Source: Dreissena polymorpha (Eukaryota > Mollusca > Bivalvia > Myida > Dreissenidae). Taken from it: 64,000 nucleotides of DNA. Below are positions 57,701 to 62,661 of the stretch, piece after piece. The DNA is taken from positions 22,301,809-22,365,808 of the forward strand of contig NC_068356.1 in assembly GCF_020536995.1 (NCBI RefSeq). The letters run 5' to 3'. The notes under the pieces were generated by a model. That model saw only the letters and a list, made by a program, of their open reading frames with translations, had not been told where the DNA came from and did not search any database. How positions within the stretch are numbered: the first letter of the stretch is position 1; every line of letters begins with the position of its first letter. The translations under genes were made by a program, and so were the position numbers.

Positions 57701-60508
57701 ACTTATTCACTTAATAGTTTGCTTGTTAACATACACTTTTCACTGTTCATGCAGTTTGATGTTTGTTTTTACAAAAATTAACATATCAACATTGTCCGGG
57801 TCCAGGCAAGCCCTTTGAGCACTGACGAGGTCTCCGTCACGCTGTGGAGAAGATTCTCTCACTGGAAATTGAGGTTCCTTGCATCACAAGATAGGTCACT
57901 GGGCCAATTCTAGTAAAACCTTGTGTAGATGAAAGAGGTCAAAGTTTTCATCACGTCTTAATGAAATTTTGTCAGAATGTATTAATTACTGAAATCTTGC
58001 TTGGGATTATATATGGGTCTGATAGAATTTAAGTTGATGTATCAAGGATAGTCAGGTGAGCGATTCAGGGCCATCATGGCCCTCTTGTTTAATTTAATGG
58101 CATTCCGTTTTTGCAGAATTTTAGCACTTTGTCTGATTTCCACTATGGAATATACAGTCCCAAAATTGTGGGTTTTTAAGTTATTTAACTACTTGGCAGA
58201 TTTTGCTCAAAATTCACAGCTAAATGACCTTTATGTGTAGATGGCCATTAAGAAAGGAATTTGATGCGAACAATGTTATTACTTGATGTCTTTAAGAAGA
58301 GCATTCCCCAAGTATTGATCAATTCCATTCTCAATGTGCAATATTTTATTTTTTTATATTTTATAAGGTTTTCAAACAGTCATCAAAATTAGCTTTTCAA
58401 CCAATGCAAGCCAAATTTCTTGTATTAACGCTACACGTTTTACTTGAAACCAAGAAACAGTTACTAGCACACCGGTATGACACTGAGAATCTGAGCAAAC
58501 CAGGTTCAAATTTTACATGTGCAGAGCCTGCAGACTTGTGGGTAGAATTTCCATCACTGAAACATTTTATTATCTATATTGTATGCAGTGAACATTATAA
58601 TGAAGTTAGAAATTTAGATATAGTTAATTGGAATACTGACAGGTAGATGGTTATTGGATTTATTAAATTTGGTGAGATTTGATTTTTAGCTCCGCTGTTT
58701 TCGTAGAAAACCTGATGTATTGTCATAGCCAGCTCGTCGTGTTGTCCGCCATCCGCGTCGTGCTAAAACCTTAACATTTTGACTCTAAAATCAAAGTTCT
58801 TCAACTTACAACTTTGAAACTTCATATGTAGCTGCACCTTGATTAGTTCTACATGCGTCAGCCACACCCATTTTTGGGTCACTAGGTCAAAGGTCAAGGT
58901 CACTGTGACCTAAAAAAAATAAATTCTGACCATTCATTCAATTCAACTTGAATTTTTTTTAATGTACATACATGCCATAAATTTTCAGACCAATTCCGGG
59001 ACATTGAGCTAAATTTTCCGGGACTTTTGCCGATTTTCCGGGACAAGTAAACATAATGCGATATATATAGACATATATGCATTTTGGGTACGCATTTTTT
59101 TTCACATGAGAAATTGCTAAGTTAAAAAGCCTATCCGTAATACACTAGATCTATTAACGTCAATTAAACATTACTATTTCCGTTACTAGATACAAGCCAC
59201 GTGTTTTTCGTGTTAGAAAAGATAACCAAATTGCTTTTGTGTACATGGCGCGTCATCTACATGAAACGTGTGGGCGTATCTACGGCCGCATAAGAACTTT
59301 CAATCTGGCGTTTTTTTCCCCACTGAACACGGGTAAATCTCCTGACGTGATGTTCATGTTTTTATACAACACAAAATACACCCACTTTTAAAGACTTTCC
59401 ATGCTACGTTAGATACATGTCTGCATAATTTTCGAGCGCTTTTTATTGAGACAAAGGATACACCACTGTTTATTTGACGCTAGTACTTGTTAATGTTGTA
59501 ACTTACTTAAGATAATTAATAATGTGTGACAAATATTTCAGGCAGCGGAACAAAAAGAATCAGCAGACCCCAGATGTGAAGGCCAGTCTTTCTCTGGGCG
59601 AGGAGTCACATCCGTTAAACTTCTACGAACCCATTGGGGACGAGTCTAAATATTCGAGAAATGGGGCCAACAATGGCAATCTAATTTATCATGAGCCATG
59701 GGGTGGACAACAGGGAACTGATGTAGGGAATCGACTTCAAAAGAAAGACCTTGCGTATGCAACCAGTGAAGAAATCAAAGTTCTTATAGAGAAAATGGAA
59801 CAAGATCGCCATAAAATTGTTGAAGGATCAAGTGATTATTATCCTAGTCCGGATCCAACATATTATAGACACATAAGCACATTTACTTTCAAACCACATG
59901 GTTCCAAACAAGCCTCCAAAGAGGATGATGAGGAAGAGGAGGAAAATGATAGGCCAAGAACAAAAGACGGAGACTCGGATTCGAATTGCGGCACTGATAA
60001 ACAAGAGTCAGAAGATTCCAAGGTGGAGGCTGATCGAGGGATAGACTGGGACCTGGAGTCTCCATTGGTTGAGTCAGAGACTGTGTCTGCATACTGTGAC
60101 GGTTACGAGTCCCCCAGAGTGAGCAGCTGTCAGCCCTCTGAGAGCACATCGGTGCGCACCAGTGTGCGGTCCAGCGTGAAGTCGGAGGATGTCTCTGAAC
60201 TGCCCAACTACGTGTATGAGCCTGACAGTGTCATCCTGGAGGACCAGTTTGCTGACCTGGAGGTGCCTGATGAGCCTGCTCCGCCAGTGTCTGCCGCCAT
60301 TCTGAGTAGACTGAAGGAGAAGCGCAAGTCTGGAGAGCTTACAGAGAGGAAGGAAGGGGAGATCATTCTGGGTGCTTACAGGGAACCAAAAGGTAGTGTG
60401 GAGAACATAACAAGGGAAACCACCAGAGATTGTACAGAGGACAGTCAGAGTGATCACCCTTACAGCCCAGTTTATGATGAAATCTCAGACAAACAGACAA
60501 AGTTGTGA
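15713..60508 (+). CDS. Type I receptor-like protein: SUEL-like, CUB-like, TM, tyrosine-rich tail
   Basis: Seven coding exons, 15713-15752, 18612-18995, 46554-46934, 49414-49551, 54935-55027, 56048-56135 and 59542-60508, join in frame (phases 1,1,1,1,1,2) into 696 residues. Order: hydrophobic signal peptide (about 1-16); SUEL-lectin-like domain (about 43-141); cysteine-rich CUB-like domain (about 143-268); a short cysteine-pair stalk (269-314); a Gly- and acid-rich linker (315-345); one transmembrane helix (346-372) followed by RRR; and a 321-residue cytoplasmic tail. Ectodomain sequons are N27, N93, N185 and N208. The tail has YEPI, YHEP, YREP and YDEI motifs that could bind SH2 proteins once phosphorylated. 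I infer a cell-surface recognition and signalling role but do not recognise a named family. The two outer introns are phase 1, typical of shuffled extracellular domains. The first exon is the least certain. Confidence 0.85.
16080..17573 (+). mobile_element. Helentron-like (HINE) repeat, split by an insertion
   Basis: The 5' end is a hairpin, GCCCCCTAATC with GATCAGGGGGC, followed by GGCCTGTCTGTCTGTC. The 3' end has AGGGCATTGTGTTT, the hairpin GTGTTTCTGACAAACAC and a terminal CTCTTGTAC. The body carries AAAGGTCAAGGTCATCC. A CAGGG-ended element occupies 16133-17257. A near-intact relative lies at 61277-61570. Confidence 0.7.
16133..17257. mobile_element. CAGGG-ended DNA transposon with 5-bp target duplication
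   Basis: The ends are CAGGGCTTAACACTAA and its inverse TTAGTGTTAAGTCCTG. The 5-bp repeat CTGTC flanks it (16128-16132 and 17258-17262), and the surrounding repeat resumes on both sides. It is 1125 bp, without a transposase frame, so non-autonomous. The CAGGG end suggests the hAT superfamily, although 8 bp is the usual hAT duplication; the host sequence is itself CTGTC-rich, so the duplication length is not certain. Confidence 0.7.
18612..18995 (+). CDS. Receptor exon 2: SUEL (galactose-binding lectin)-like domain
   Basis: Acceptor TTATCCAG and donor GTAAGT bound a 384-bp phase 1-1 exon. Residues 43-141 begin [18 protein letters not shown], matching the SUEL pattern of Cys, a hydrophobic strand and then a YG pair. 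They end with YIWAEFQC, which matches the terminal YLxVxYxC strand. Cysteines in the domain are at 46, 68, 74, 80, 81, 88, 104, 110, 124 and 139, more than the usual eight. The canonical DPCxGTxKYL loop is not conserved, so sugar binding is uncertain. Confidence 0.85.
18996..19916. other. Receptor intron 2, first part
   Basis: AT-rich intron sequence without recognised repeats except a purine-rich run near 19478-19500. Confidence 0.4.
19917..20012 (+). repeat. Exon-like dispersed repeat, copy 1
   Basis: The segment GGTATGCGGATAC ... CAAAAGCCACGCGCAAGAG, then GTAAGT, recurs in inverse orientation at 24338-24430. Both copies encode a frame containing TLITDGTSI, then DNNKSHA, then EVSSS, and both have a GTRAGT donor-like site within that frame (inside the EVSSS-coding part). 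It could be one arm of a large inverted pair or an independent insertion. Confidence 0.6.
20019..20535 (+). mobile_element. Helentron-like repeat, truncated or rearranged
   Basis: It begins ATGCTCCCGGTAGG, followed by GTCCGTCAGTCAG and GTCTGTCCGTCCGTCC. It contains the GTGTTTCTGACAAACAC hairpin near 20340, which in other copies lies at the 3' end, but then repeats another AAGGTCA-bearing body unit. No terminal CTTGTTT follows, so the copy is broken. Confidence 0.55.
20575..22795. repeat. 151-bp satellite array, about 15 units
   Basis: The monomer contains AGGCCACGCCCACCCAAAAT, then TTCTTCATTTCTACACCGAT, then TGACAATACAGTCAATCTC and ACTATGCATGG. Some monomers are about 136 bp because they lack the CCCCGCCCACATAGG piece. 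The short variant, with CGGTCAATCTCAGC, recurs at about 21428, 21716 and 22156, which points to higher-order units of two and three monomers. Matching reading frames on both strands are produced by the repeat and are not genes. Confidence 0.95.
23851..23924. repeat. (TA)n microsatellite
   Basis: Uninterrupted TA run of 37 units. Confidence 0.97.
24338..24430 (-). repeat. Exon-like dispersed repeat, copy 2 (inverted)
   Basis: This is the inverted partner of 19917-20012, about 4.4 kb away, with the satellite and a Helentron-like repeat between them. It shares TTTGATAACAGATGGCACTT and the donor-like GAGGTGAGTT. Confidence 0.6.
26157..26499 (+). mobile_element. Helentron-like repeat, AGCTCGGCTG family, copy 1
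   Basis: The 5' end is AGCTCGGCTGTTTTCGGAG, with an inverse copy CAGCCGAGCG near the 3' end. A hairpin (GTGGCAC ... GCGGTGC) and TATTGTT follow. The body has GTCTGTCGTCGTGTCC, then AGGTCAAAGGTCAAGGTCAC. This undisturbed copy is the empty-site reference for the insertions at 29268 and 30954. Confidence 0.75.
27430..27631. mobile_element. Palindromic MITE, degraded copy
   Basis: Its ends pair: TGAGCTGCACTCTTGG at left against TGAGCCTCTCTAGAAA read inverted at right, each followed by ATGCATG- or ATGCAGT-like sequence. AGGAAGTCTCTT lies in the middle. A better copy is at 62060-62296. Confidence 0.6.
27882..28468 (+). mobile_element. Helentron-like repeat, ATGCCCCCC family
   Basis: The 5' hairpin is CCCCCCTTCGAAGAAGAGGGGG, quoted here as arms CCCCCC and GGGGG around TTCGAAGAAG-type sequence. 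A GGTCGGTCGGTCCGTCCGTC run follows. Three tandem body units of about 145 bp each carry AAAGGTCAAGGTCACAGTGA. Near the 3' end a G run plus CATGC inverts the 5' end, then comes TGTTTTACAAACA and CCCTTGTTT. Confidence 0.75.
29268..30839. mobile_element. hAT-type non-autonomous transposon
   Basis: The ends are CAGGGTTGGCACGAAAAACC and the inverse of CAGGGTTGGCATAAAACCCG. The 8-bp duplication GTAGCTGC flanks it (29260-29267 and 30840-30847). The same site is present once in the uninterrupted repeat copies at 26157 and 58688. It is 1572 bp, has no transposase, and contains internal repeats of TAATATCTTTATTACCCAG and relatives near 30290, 30526 and 30713. Confidence 0.9.
30954..32798 (+). mobile_element. 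Helentron-like repeat, AGCTCATC family
   Basis: The 5' end is AGCTCATCTATTTTTTG with a hairpin partner ATTATGAGCT, then a GGCGTC-rich run. Five or so tandem units of about 175 bp contain TTTGCGTTTAGGTCCACTTT. The 3' end has AGATGAGCGG (inverse of the 5' end), the hairpin AACCGCC/GGCGGTT-like GCACCCGCAAGGCGGT, and CTCTTGTT. It lies inside the AGCTCGG repeat with no target duplication beyond the shared TT. Confidence 0.78.
32165..32650. repeat. Poly-C-rich tandem repeat
   Basis: Long C runs alternate with ACCACCACACCCTCACACTA and ATTATTTTATGTTTGAAATA phrases that recur about every 205 bp. It is inside the AGCTCATC-family element. The proline-rich frame across it is an effect of composition. 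Confidence 0.8.
33135..34072 (+). mobile_element. Helentron-like repeat, AACCAGG family, copy 1, composite
   Basis: It opens with AACCAGGTTTTCCGAAGG twice in a row, then GGAAAAAACTGGTT, a GGCTGGCTGG run, and two units with CAAGGTCAAGGTCACACTTT. At 33824 a GTCCGTCCGTCCGTCC run and a body typical of the ATGCCCC family begin. It has no 3' end of its own before copy 2 starts, so it is a truncated or recombined copy. Confidence 0.65.
34073..34584 (+). mobile_element. Helentron-like repeat, AACCAGG family, copy 2
   Basis: The 5' end AACCAGGTTTTCCGAAGG is inverted near the 3' end as AAAACCTGGTTTTGTG. ACAATTTTGT and CCCTTGTTT then follow. The body has GGGCGGGCTGGCGGGCGG and CAAGGTCAAGGTCACAC. It directly abuts copy 1. 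Confidence 0.75.
35046..35468 (+). mobile_element. Helentron-like repeat, ATGCCCCCC family, near-intact
   Basis: The 5' hairpin pairs CCCCCCACCACTA with TAGTGGGGG, followed by GGTTGGTTGGTTGG. Two body units contain GCATGTGTATCTCATGGAGC and TCAAGGTCAAAGGTCAAA. The 3' part has TATGGGGACATA, the hairpin GTGTTTCACAAACAC and CACTTGTTT. Confidence 0.78.
35660..36390 (+). repeat. Dispersed segment, copy B, in receptor intron 2
   Basis: This aligns to 13960-14735 on the same strand from TTTTTCGGCGTAGCTGTTTA to TAATGTGTTTTCAAC. It is diverged and has no coding potential. Confidence 0.65.
36391..38912. other. Receptor intron 2, middle part
   Basis: AT-rich intron sequence. No exon with matching phase, no repeat with visible ends and no RNA gene was recognised. 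Confidence 0.4.
39606..39714. repeat. (TA)n microsatellite inside the long-TIR element
   Basis: A TA run of about 50 units with one break near 39619. Confidence 0.96.
40272..40778 (+). repeat. Core shared with the element at 51765-53518
   Basis: Phrases such as AAACAAACTTCCGAATGTAA, AAAATTATGCAGCAT, GTCGGGATTTTACTA and TGCGGAAAAG occur here and, inverted, at 52002-52520. A shorter piece recurs at 59400-59475. The match stops at the start of the long TIR. Confidence 0.75.
41071..41165. repeat. Decayed half of a palindromic repeat
   Basis: TTGCAACCAGCATAAAACCA is followed by CAGCCTGCAAGTAACGTGCA and GTCTGTTCAGG. It resembles one arm of a palindromic element; the other arm is missing. Confidence 0.35.
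41234..41742. mobile_element. TTAA-flanked MITE carrying a tRNA-like segment
   Basis: The ends AGGGGCCTTTTCAC and the inverse of AGGGATCTTTTCAC face each other, and TTAA flanks both sides (41230-41233, 41743-41746). TTAA targets are typical of piggyBac-type and some Kolobok elements. The 509-bp copy has no transposase. Its interior contains the tRNA-like piece at 41372-41455. Confidence 0.72.
41372..41455 (-). other. tRNA-like segment inside the MITE
   Basis: On the minus strand TAGCTCAGTAGG is a perfect A box and GGTTCGAAACC matches the B box, with about 46 bases between them, as in tRNAs with a long variable arm. The acceptor stem does not close convincingly, so I treat it as a captured or SINE-derived promoter rather than a working tRNA gene. 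Confidence 0.55.
44489..44562. repeat. 16-bp tandem repeat, about five units
   Basis: The unit is GGACATTAGCCCCTAG, with variants GGACAATAGCCCCTA and GGACAAAAGCCCCTG. Confidence 0.8.
45290..45400. repeat. GTACCCAAATTTTTT-type short tandem repeat
   Basis: Five to six variants of CGTACCCAAATTTTTTTT occur head to tail, with T runs of varying length. The Lys/Gly/Tyr-rich minus-strand frame comes from the repeat. Confidence 0.75.
46246..46415 (-). mobile_element. tRNA-derived SINE, second copy
   Basis: On the minus strand it begins GGTCGCTGTGGCGTAGTGGA (A box), has GGTTCAATTCC (B box), AGTACTGGTTCTAGTCCCAG in the centre and ends ATAGGTTTAAAC, the same plan as 777-963. It lies about 140 bp upstream of receptor exon 3. 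Confidence 0.88.
46554..46934 (+). CDS. Receptor exon 3: CUB-like cysteine-rich domain
   Basis: The exon is 381 bp, phase 1-1, with acceptor TCTTTCAG and donor GTATTT. It encodes residues 142-268 with six cysteines (149, 175, 177, 184, 209, 228) and sequons at N185 and N208. Alternating hydrophobic strands such as [10 protein letters not shown] and NVIMYLHKM suggest a beta-sandwich. CUB is my best guess and is weakly supported. Confidence 0.85.
46935..49413. other. Receptor intron 3
   Basis: AT-rich intron holding the MITE at 47733-48099. No other feature was recognised. Confidence 0.4.
47733..48099. mobile_element. CAGGG-ended MITE with 5-bp target duplication
   Basis: The ends are CAGGGCCCTCAATCCAT and the inverse of CAGGGCCCTCAATCTGT, and CACTA flanks both (47728-47732, 48100-48104). 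The interior is dominated by A, T, G and C homopolymers. It is 367 bp and has no coding capacity. Confidence 0.8.
49414..49551 (+). CDS. Receptor exon 4: stalk with cysteine pair
   Basis: The exon is 138 bp, phase 1-1, acceptor CAATTGTAG and donor GTGAGT. It starts [15 protein letters not shown] and includes Cys280 and Cys291. The first strand may complete the preceding domain; the rest is basic and proline-containing. Confidence 0.82.
50373..53582 (+). mobile_element. Helentron-like repeat, ACTCCCAC family, split by an insertion
   Basis: The pieces are 50373-51764 and 53519-53582. The 5' end ACTCCCACAAACGAAGTTT is followed by a GGTTGGTTGGTCGGTCTGTC run and about eight tandem units of roughly 155 bp containing TCTTCACCAAACTTGGTCAG. 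The 3' piece has ATGTGGGGGTA (inverse of the 5' start), the hairpin GTCACGTCTGTGAC and CTCTAGTTTGTTT. Confidence 0.72.
51765..53518. mobile_element. CAG-ended transposon with 5-bp target duplication
   Basis: The left end is CAGTGCCTTCCCCAGG, then AGGCGCCCC and TGCCG; the right end inverted is CAGGGTCTTCCCCAGG, then AAGCGCCCC and TGCCGGGGTG. ATTAT flanks both ends (51760-51764, 53519-53523). It is 1754 bp without a recognised transposase, and its interior (52002-52520) is homologous to the long-TIR element at 38913. Confidence 0.75.
53695..54243 (+). mobile_element. Helentron-like repeat, CCCTCGCC family, 3' end not seen
   Basis: The 5' hairpin pairs CCCTCGCC with GGCGGAGGG, followed by GTCTGTCCGTCTTTCCGTCC. 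The body has GGTCAAAGGTCACAAA and CAAAGTCACACACAAAGGTC. It runs up to the next element at 54244 with no clear 3' terminus. Confidence 0.6.
54244..54541 (+). mobile_element. Helentron-like repeat, GTCCCCTACCAGT family, copy 1
   Basis: The 5' hairpin pairs CCCCTACCAGT with ACTGGAGGGG. The inverse ACTGGTAGGGGAC lies near the 3' end and is followed by CCATATTGCTTGG and ATCTCTTGTTT. A GTCAGTCTGTCTGTCAGTC run follows the 5' hairpin. Confidence 0.78.
54935..55027 (+). CDS. Receptor exon 5: juxtamembrane linker
   Basis: The exon is 93 bp, phase 1-1, acceptor TTTATCACAG and donor GTAGGA. It encodes [20 protein letters not shown] and a short remainder up to Pro345. The linker is acidic and glycine-rich, with no cysteine, and precedes the transmembrane helix. 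Confidence 0.78.
55606..55897 (+). mobile_element. Helentron-like repeat, GTCCCCTACCAGT family, copy 2
   Basis: Same plan as 54244-54541 in the same orientation: CCTACTGGTGAAACCGGAGG at the 5' end, CACCGGTACGGGACCATATT near the 3' end, and ATCTCTTGTTT at the terminus. Confidence 0.78.
56048..56135 (+). CDS. Receptor exon 6: transmembrane helix
   Basis: The exon is 88 bp, entering in phase 1 and leaving in phase 2, acceptor CATTTCAG and donor GTAAGC. It encodes 26 hydrophobic residues including [20 protein letters not shown], followed by RRR as a cytoplasmic stop-transfer signal. The GGxxAG-like face could favour helix packing. Confidence 0.88.
56460..58090 (+). mobile_element. Helentron-like repeat, AGCTCACCTG family
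   Basis: The 5' end AGCTCACCTGTCACGAAGTG is followed by the hairpin partner CATGGTGAGCT. Six tandem units of 145 bp follow, carrying TTCATCCAATCTTTATGAAA and AAAAACTAGGTCACTAGGTC. The 3' end has CAGGTGAGCG (inverse of the 5' end), the hairpin GGGCCATCATGGCCC and TCTTGTTT. A hAT fragment interrupts it at 57464-57890. Confidence 0.8.
57464..57890 (-). mobile_element. hAT transposon fragment
   Basis: The left edge TAGGGCTGCAATGAATC resembles a hAT terminus. On the minus strand 57740-57865 encodes [20 protein letters not shown] then [13 protein letters not shown] and a stop, which matches the hAT C-terminal dimerisation region. No right-hand inverted end is found and part of a host repeat unit is missing, so only the 3' portion of the original element remains. 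Confidence 0.75.
58688..58925 (+). mobile_element. Helentron-like repeat, AGCTCGGCTG family, copy 3, 3' truncated
   Basis: AGCTCCGCTGTTTTCGTAG, then GTTGTCCGCCATCCGCGTCG and AGGTCAAAGGTCAAGGTCAC. The 3' hairpin and terminus are missing. It preserves the intact GTAGCTGCACC site where the hAT element sits in copy 2. Confidence 0.7.
59395..59480 (-). repeat. Fragment of the shared transposon core
   Basis: GCATAATTTTCGAGCGCTTT and TTATTGAGACAAAGGATA match 52343-52400, and inverted 40390-40440. It lies about 60 bp before receptor exon 7. Confidence 0.55.
59542..60508 (+). CDS. Receptor exon 7: cytoplasmic tail and stop
   Basis: This terminal exon encodes residues 375-696 and ends in TGA at 60506-60508. 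The tail is acidic, with a DDEEEEEND cluster near 502-510, and is predicted to be largely disordered. Tyrosine motifs: YEPI at 403, YHEP at 424, YEPD at 600, YREP at 654, YSPV at 682 and YDEI at 686. YDEI resembles the pYEEI consensus for Src-family SH2 domains. A serine-rich stretch with [16 protein letters not shown] lies near 579-594. Confidence 0.93.
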
Positions 60509-61276
60509 TTAGGAATAAGAATATTGGCATTAAAATATGATGCAACTTAGCATCGTTTGTTAAAAAAGTATAAGCTAAATTGATTTTACTATTTTGCCAG
60601 TTAATTAAGTGTTGTTAAAATGTTCATGTTGTTACAACATCATAAATGTTTCTAATCATTCCATATTGTGTCAAATTATTTGCTGAATGTTTATCGTTAT
60701 GTTTTATGTTCCTATACTTTTTTAAGTTCTGGTGTACAAAAAGTCATTTTTACTTAATCTGAAGTTTTGAATAGTCTAAAACACTGTTGACATTTAAATA
60801 GAATGGAAAAATGTTCAAGTATGAATTTACCTAACTTGTGAAACAGTTATTTCCTTATGAAGAATAATTTATTGAAACTTTTGCAATATAAAATAAGATG
60901 TTTATCTTTCAATTAGTGGTTGTGTTATGCAAGATGGTTGTATGAATTTATTTCTTCCAATCCTTTAACATATAATTGTAATTTAGATTTTTTATTAACA
61001 GTTTTTTTACTGTTAAAGTTGTTGTTTTTGTTGATTTTATTTGGATTTGACAAATGGTTGTATGAACTTGTATTTATTTGTTTAAATTATTACTGTTGCC
61101 TATAATGCCATTCTAACCATTTTACAGTTAAGGTTTATCGTTCCAATAACAATCATTCCTATATCATTAATAACCAGTTACCCATTTTTGTGATTTTGAT
61201 ATTTTTTAAACCACAAAGCATTATATGTATTTTGATTATATTCATACATCATTTGTTCGTTGTTGAATGAGTTTTT

Positions 61277-61570
61277 TGTGCCCCCGGATCAAATGATCGG
61301 GGGTATAATGTTTTTGGCCTGTCTGTCTTTCATTCTGTCTGTCTGTCATTTTGTCATTCTGTCCCAAAACTTGAACCTTACAGTAATGTTTTGCAATAAC
61401 TTTTGAAATATTGAACATAGCAACTTGATATTTGGCATGCATGTGTATCTTATGGAGCTGCACATTTTTAGTGGCGAAAGGTCAAGGTCATCCTTCAAGG
61501 TCAAAGGTTAACAACAACAAAAGTGGCGCATTAGGGGGCATTGTGTTTCTGACAAACACATCTCTTGTTT
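61277..61570 (+). mobile_element. Helentron-like repeat, GTGCCCCC family, near-intact
   Basis: The 5' hairpin pairs GCCCCCGGATC with GATCGGGGG, followed by GGCCTGTCTGTC. The body has AAAGGTCAAGGTCATCCTTC and AAGGTCAAAGG. The 3' part has AGGGGGCATT, the hairpin GTGTTTCTGACAAACAC and ATCTCTTGTTT. Confidence 0.8.
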
Positions 61571-62059
61571 GCCTATACATGTAGTATTAAAGTGGTCAGT
61601 ACAAATAAGCTTTGAAACTTTGTTCAGATTTATTTCAAGTCATATAATGTTCAGATATTTTTTACTCACATCCTAATATCAGGATGTTATTGTTGTTACC
61701 TTTGTATTTTATAAAGTTAAATGGAAGTGTTTTGTAATTGTAAATGTCAAAACCTTAGTTGCATTATTAGAGCGTTATCTATTAATGTTATATAATCAAT
61801 ATCTTTATGCATAATTTGCAAGGCATAATTTTTATTTGTAAAGGAATCTGGTCAAATTAAAAGGACTTGTTTGTGATTTTCATTTGATTGAGAATGATTT
61901 TGTCTTTTCTATGACAAAATCAACCAGGATCATTGTCATTCTGCAAATGCTGATAGGTCTTTTTCCTTGACAATCTCACATTTTCGTCTTCACATTGGAA
62001 GTAAAATGACCATATTCACAAATATGGTTTTAGGCTTCACTATAGTATAAACATATGAC

Positions 62060-62296
62060 TGAGCCTTTCTGAAAACTGGGCCTAATGCATGTGTGTAGAG
62101 TGTCATCCCAAATTAGTCTATGCAGTCTGCGTAGGTTAACCATGGCAACACTTTCCACTGTTATGGTATTTATTGTTTAAAGGAAGTCTCTTCTTAGCAA
62201 AAATCCAGTTGAGGCGGAAAGTGGCATACCACACAGGCTAATCTGGGACGCCACTTTACGCACATGCATTAAGTCCTGTTTTTCCAGAGTGAGACA
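62060..62296. mobile_element. Palindromic MITE
   Basis: The left arm TGAGCCTTTCTGAAAACTGG, then CTAATGCATGTG and GTCATCCCAAATTAG, pairs with the right arm read inverted, which carries TTAATGCATGTGCG and GTCCCAGATTAG. AGGAAGTCTCTTCTTAGC lies in the centre. A decayed copy is at 27430-27631. Confidence 0.75.
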
Positions 62297-62661
62297 CATA
62301 TTCATTAAACTGTTTTGTTGCAGAATGATTTTCAAAGGAATCTTCCTTGGTATTAAGCAAAACACTTTGAAGCTTTATTATACTTTAACAGTTTGTTGAT
62401 TAAATGATCAAGATTTATACCAGCATATTTGACAAAGTCTCTGGTATTTTTGTTTGCTTTTAACAGAGAATTAACTTTGTTAAAGGCTCAACATTTATAA
62501 ACATTAGATACTTTATCATAAAAGGAAGTATTATAATTGTTCATGTGTAAATATTTCTTGCAAGCAATTGGGTTGGTGAGTATAAACCTCTGCATGCTAT
62601 ATACAAGTTGTTTTAAGATTCTGTAGAGTATATTTTGTATTTAATTTGTTTGCCTAATAAA

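Larger units (their letters stand above)
60509..62661 (+). other. Receptor 3' UTR and downstream sequence
   Basis: Candidate poly(A) signals AATAAA are at 62656-62661 and 63332-63337; the first would give a 3' UTR of about 2.15 kb. It would include a Helentron-like repeat (61277-61570) and a palindromic MITE (62060-62296). An earlier end with a variant signal is possible. Confidence 0.4.
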
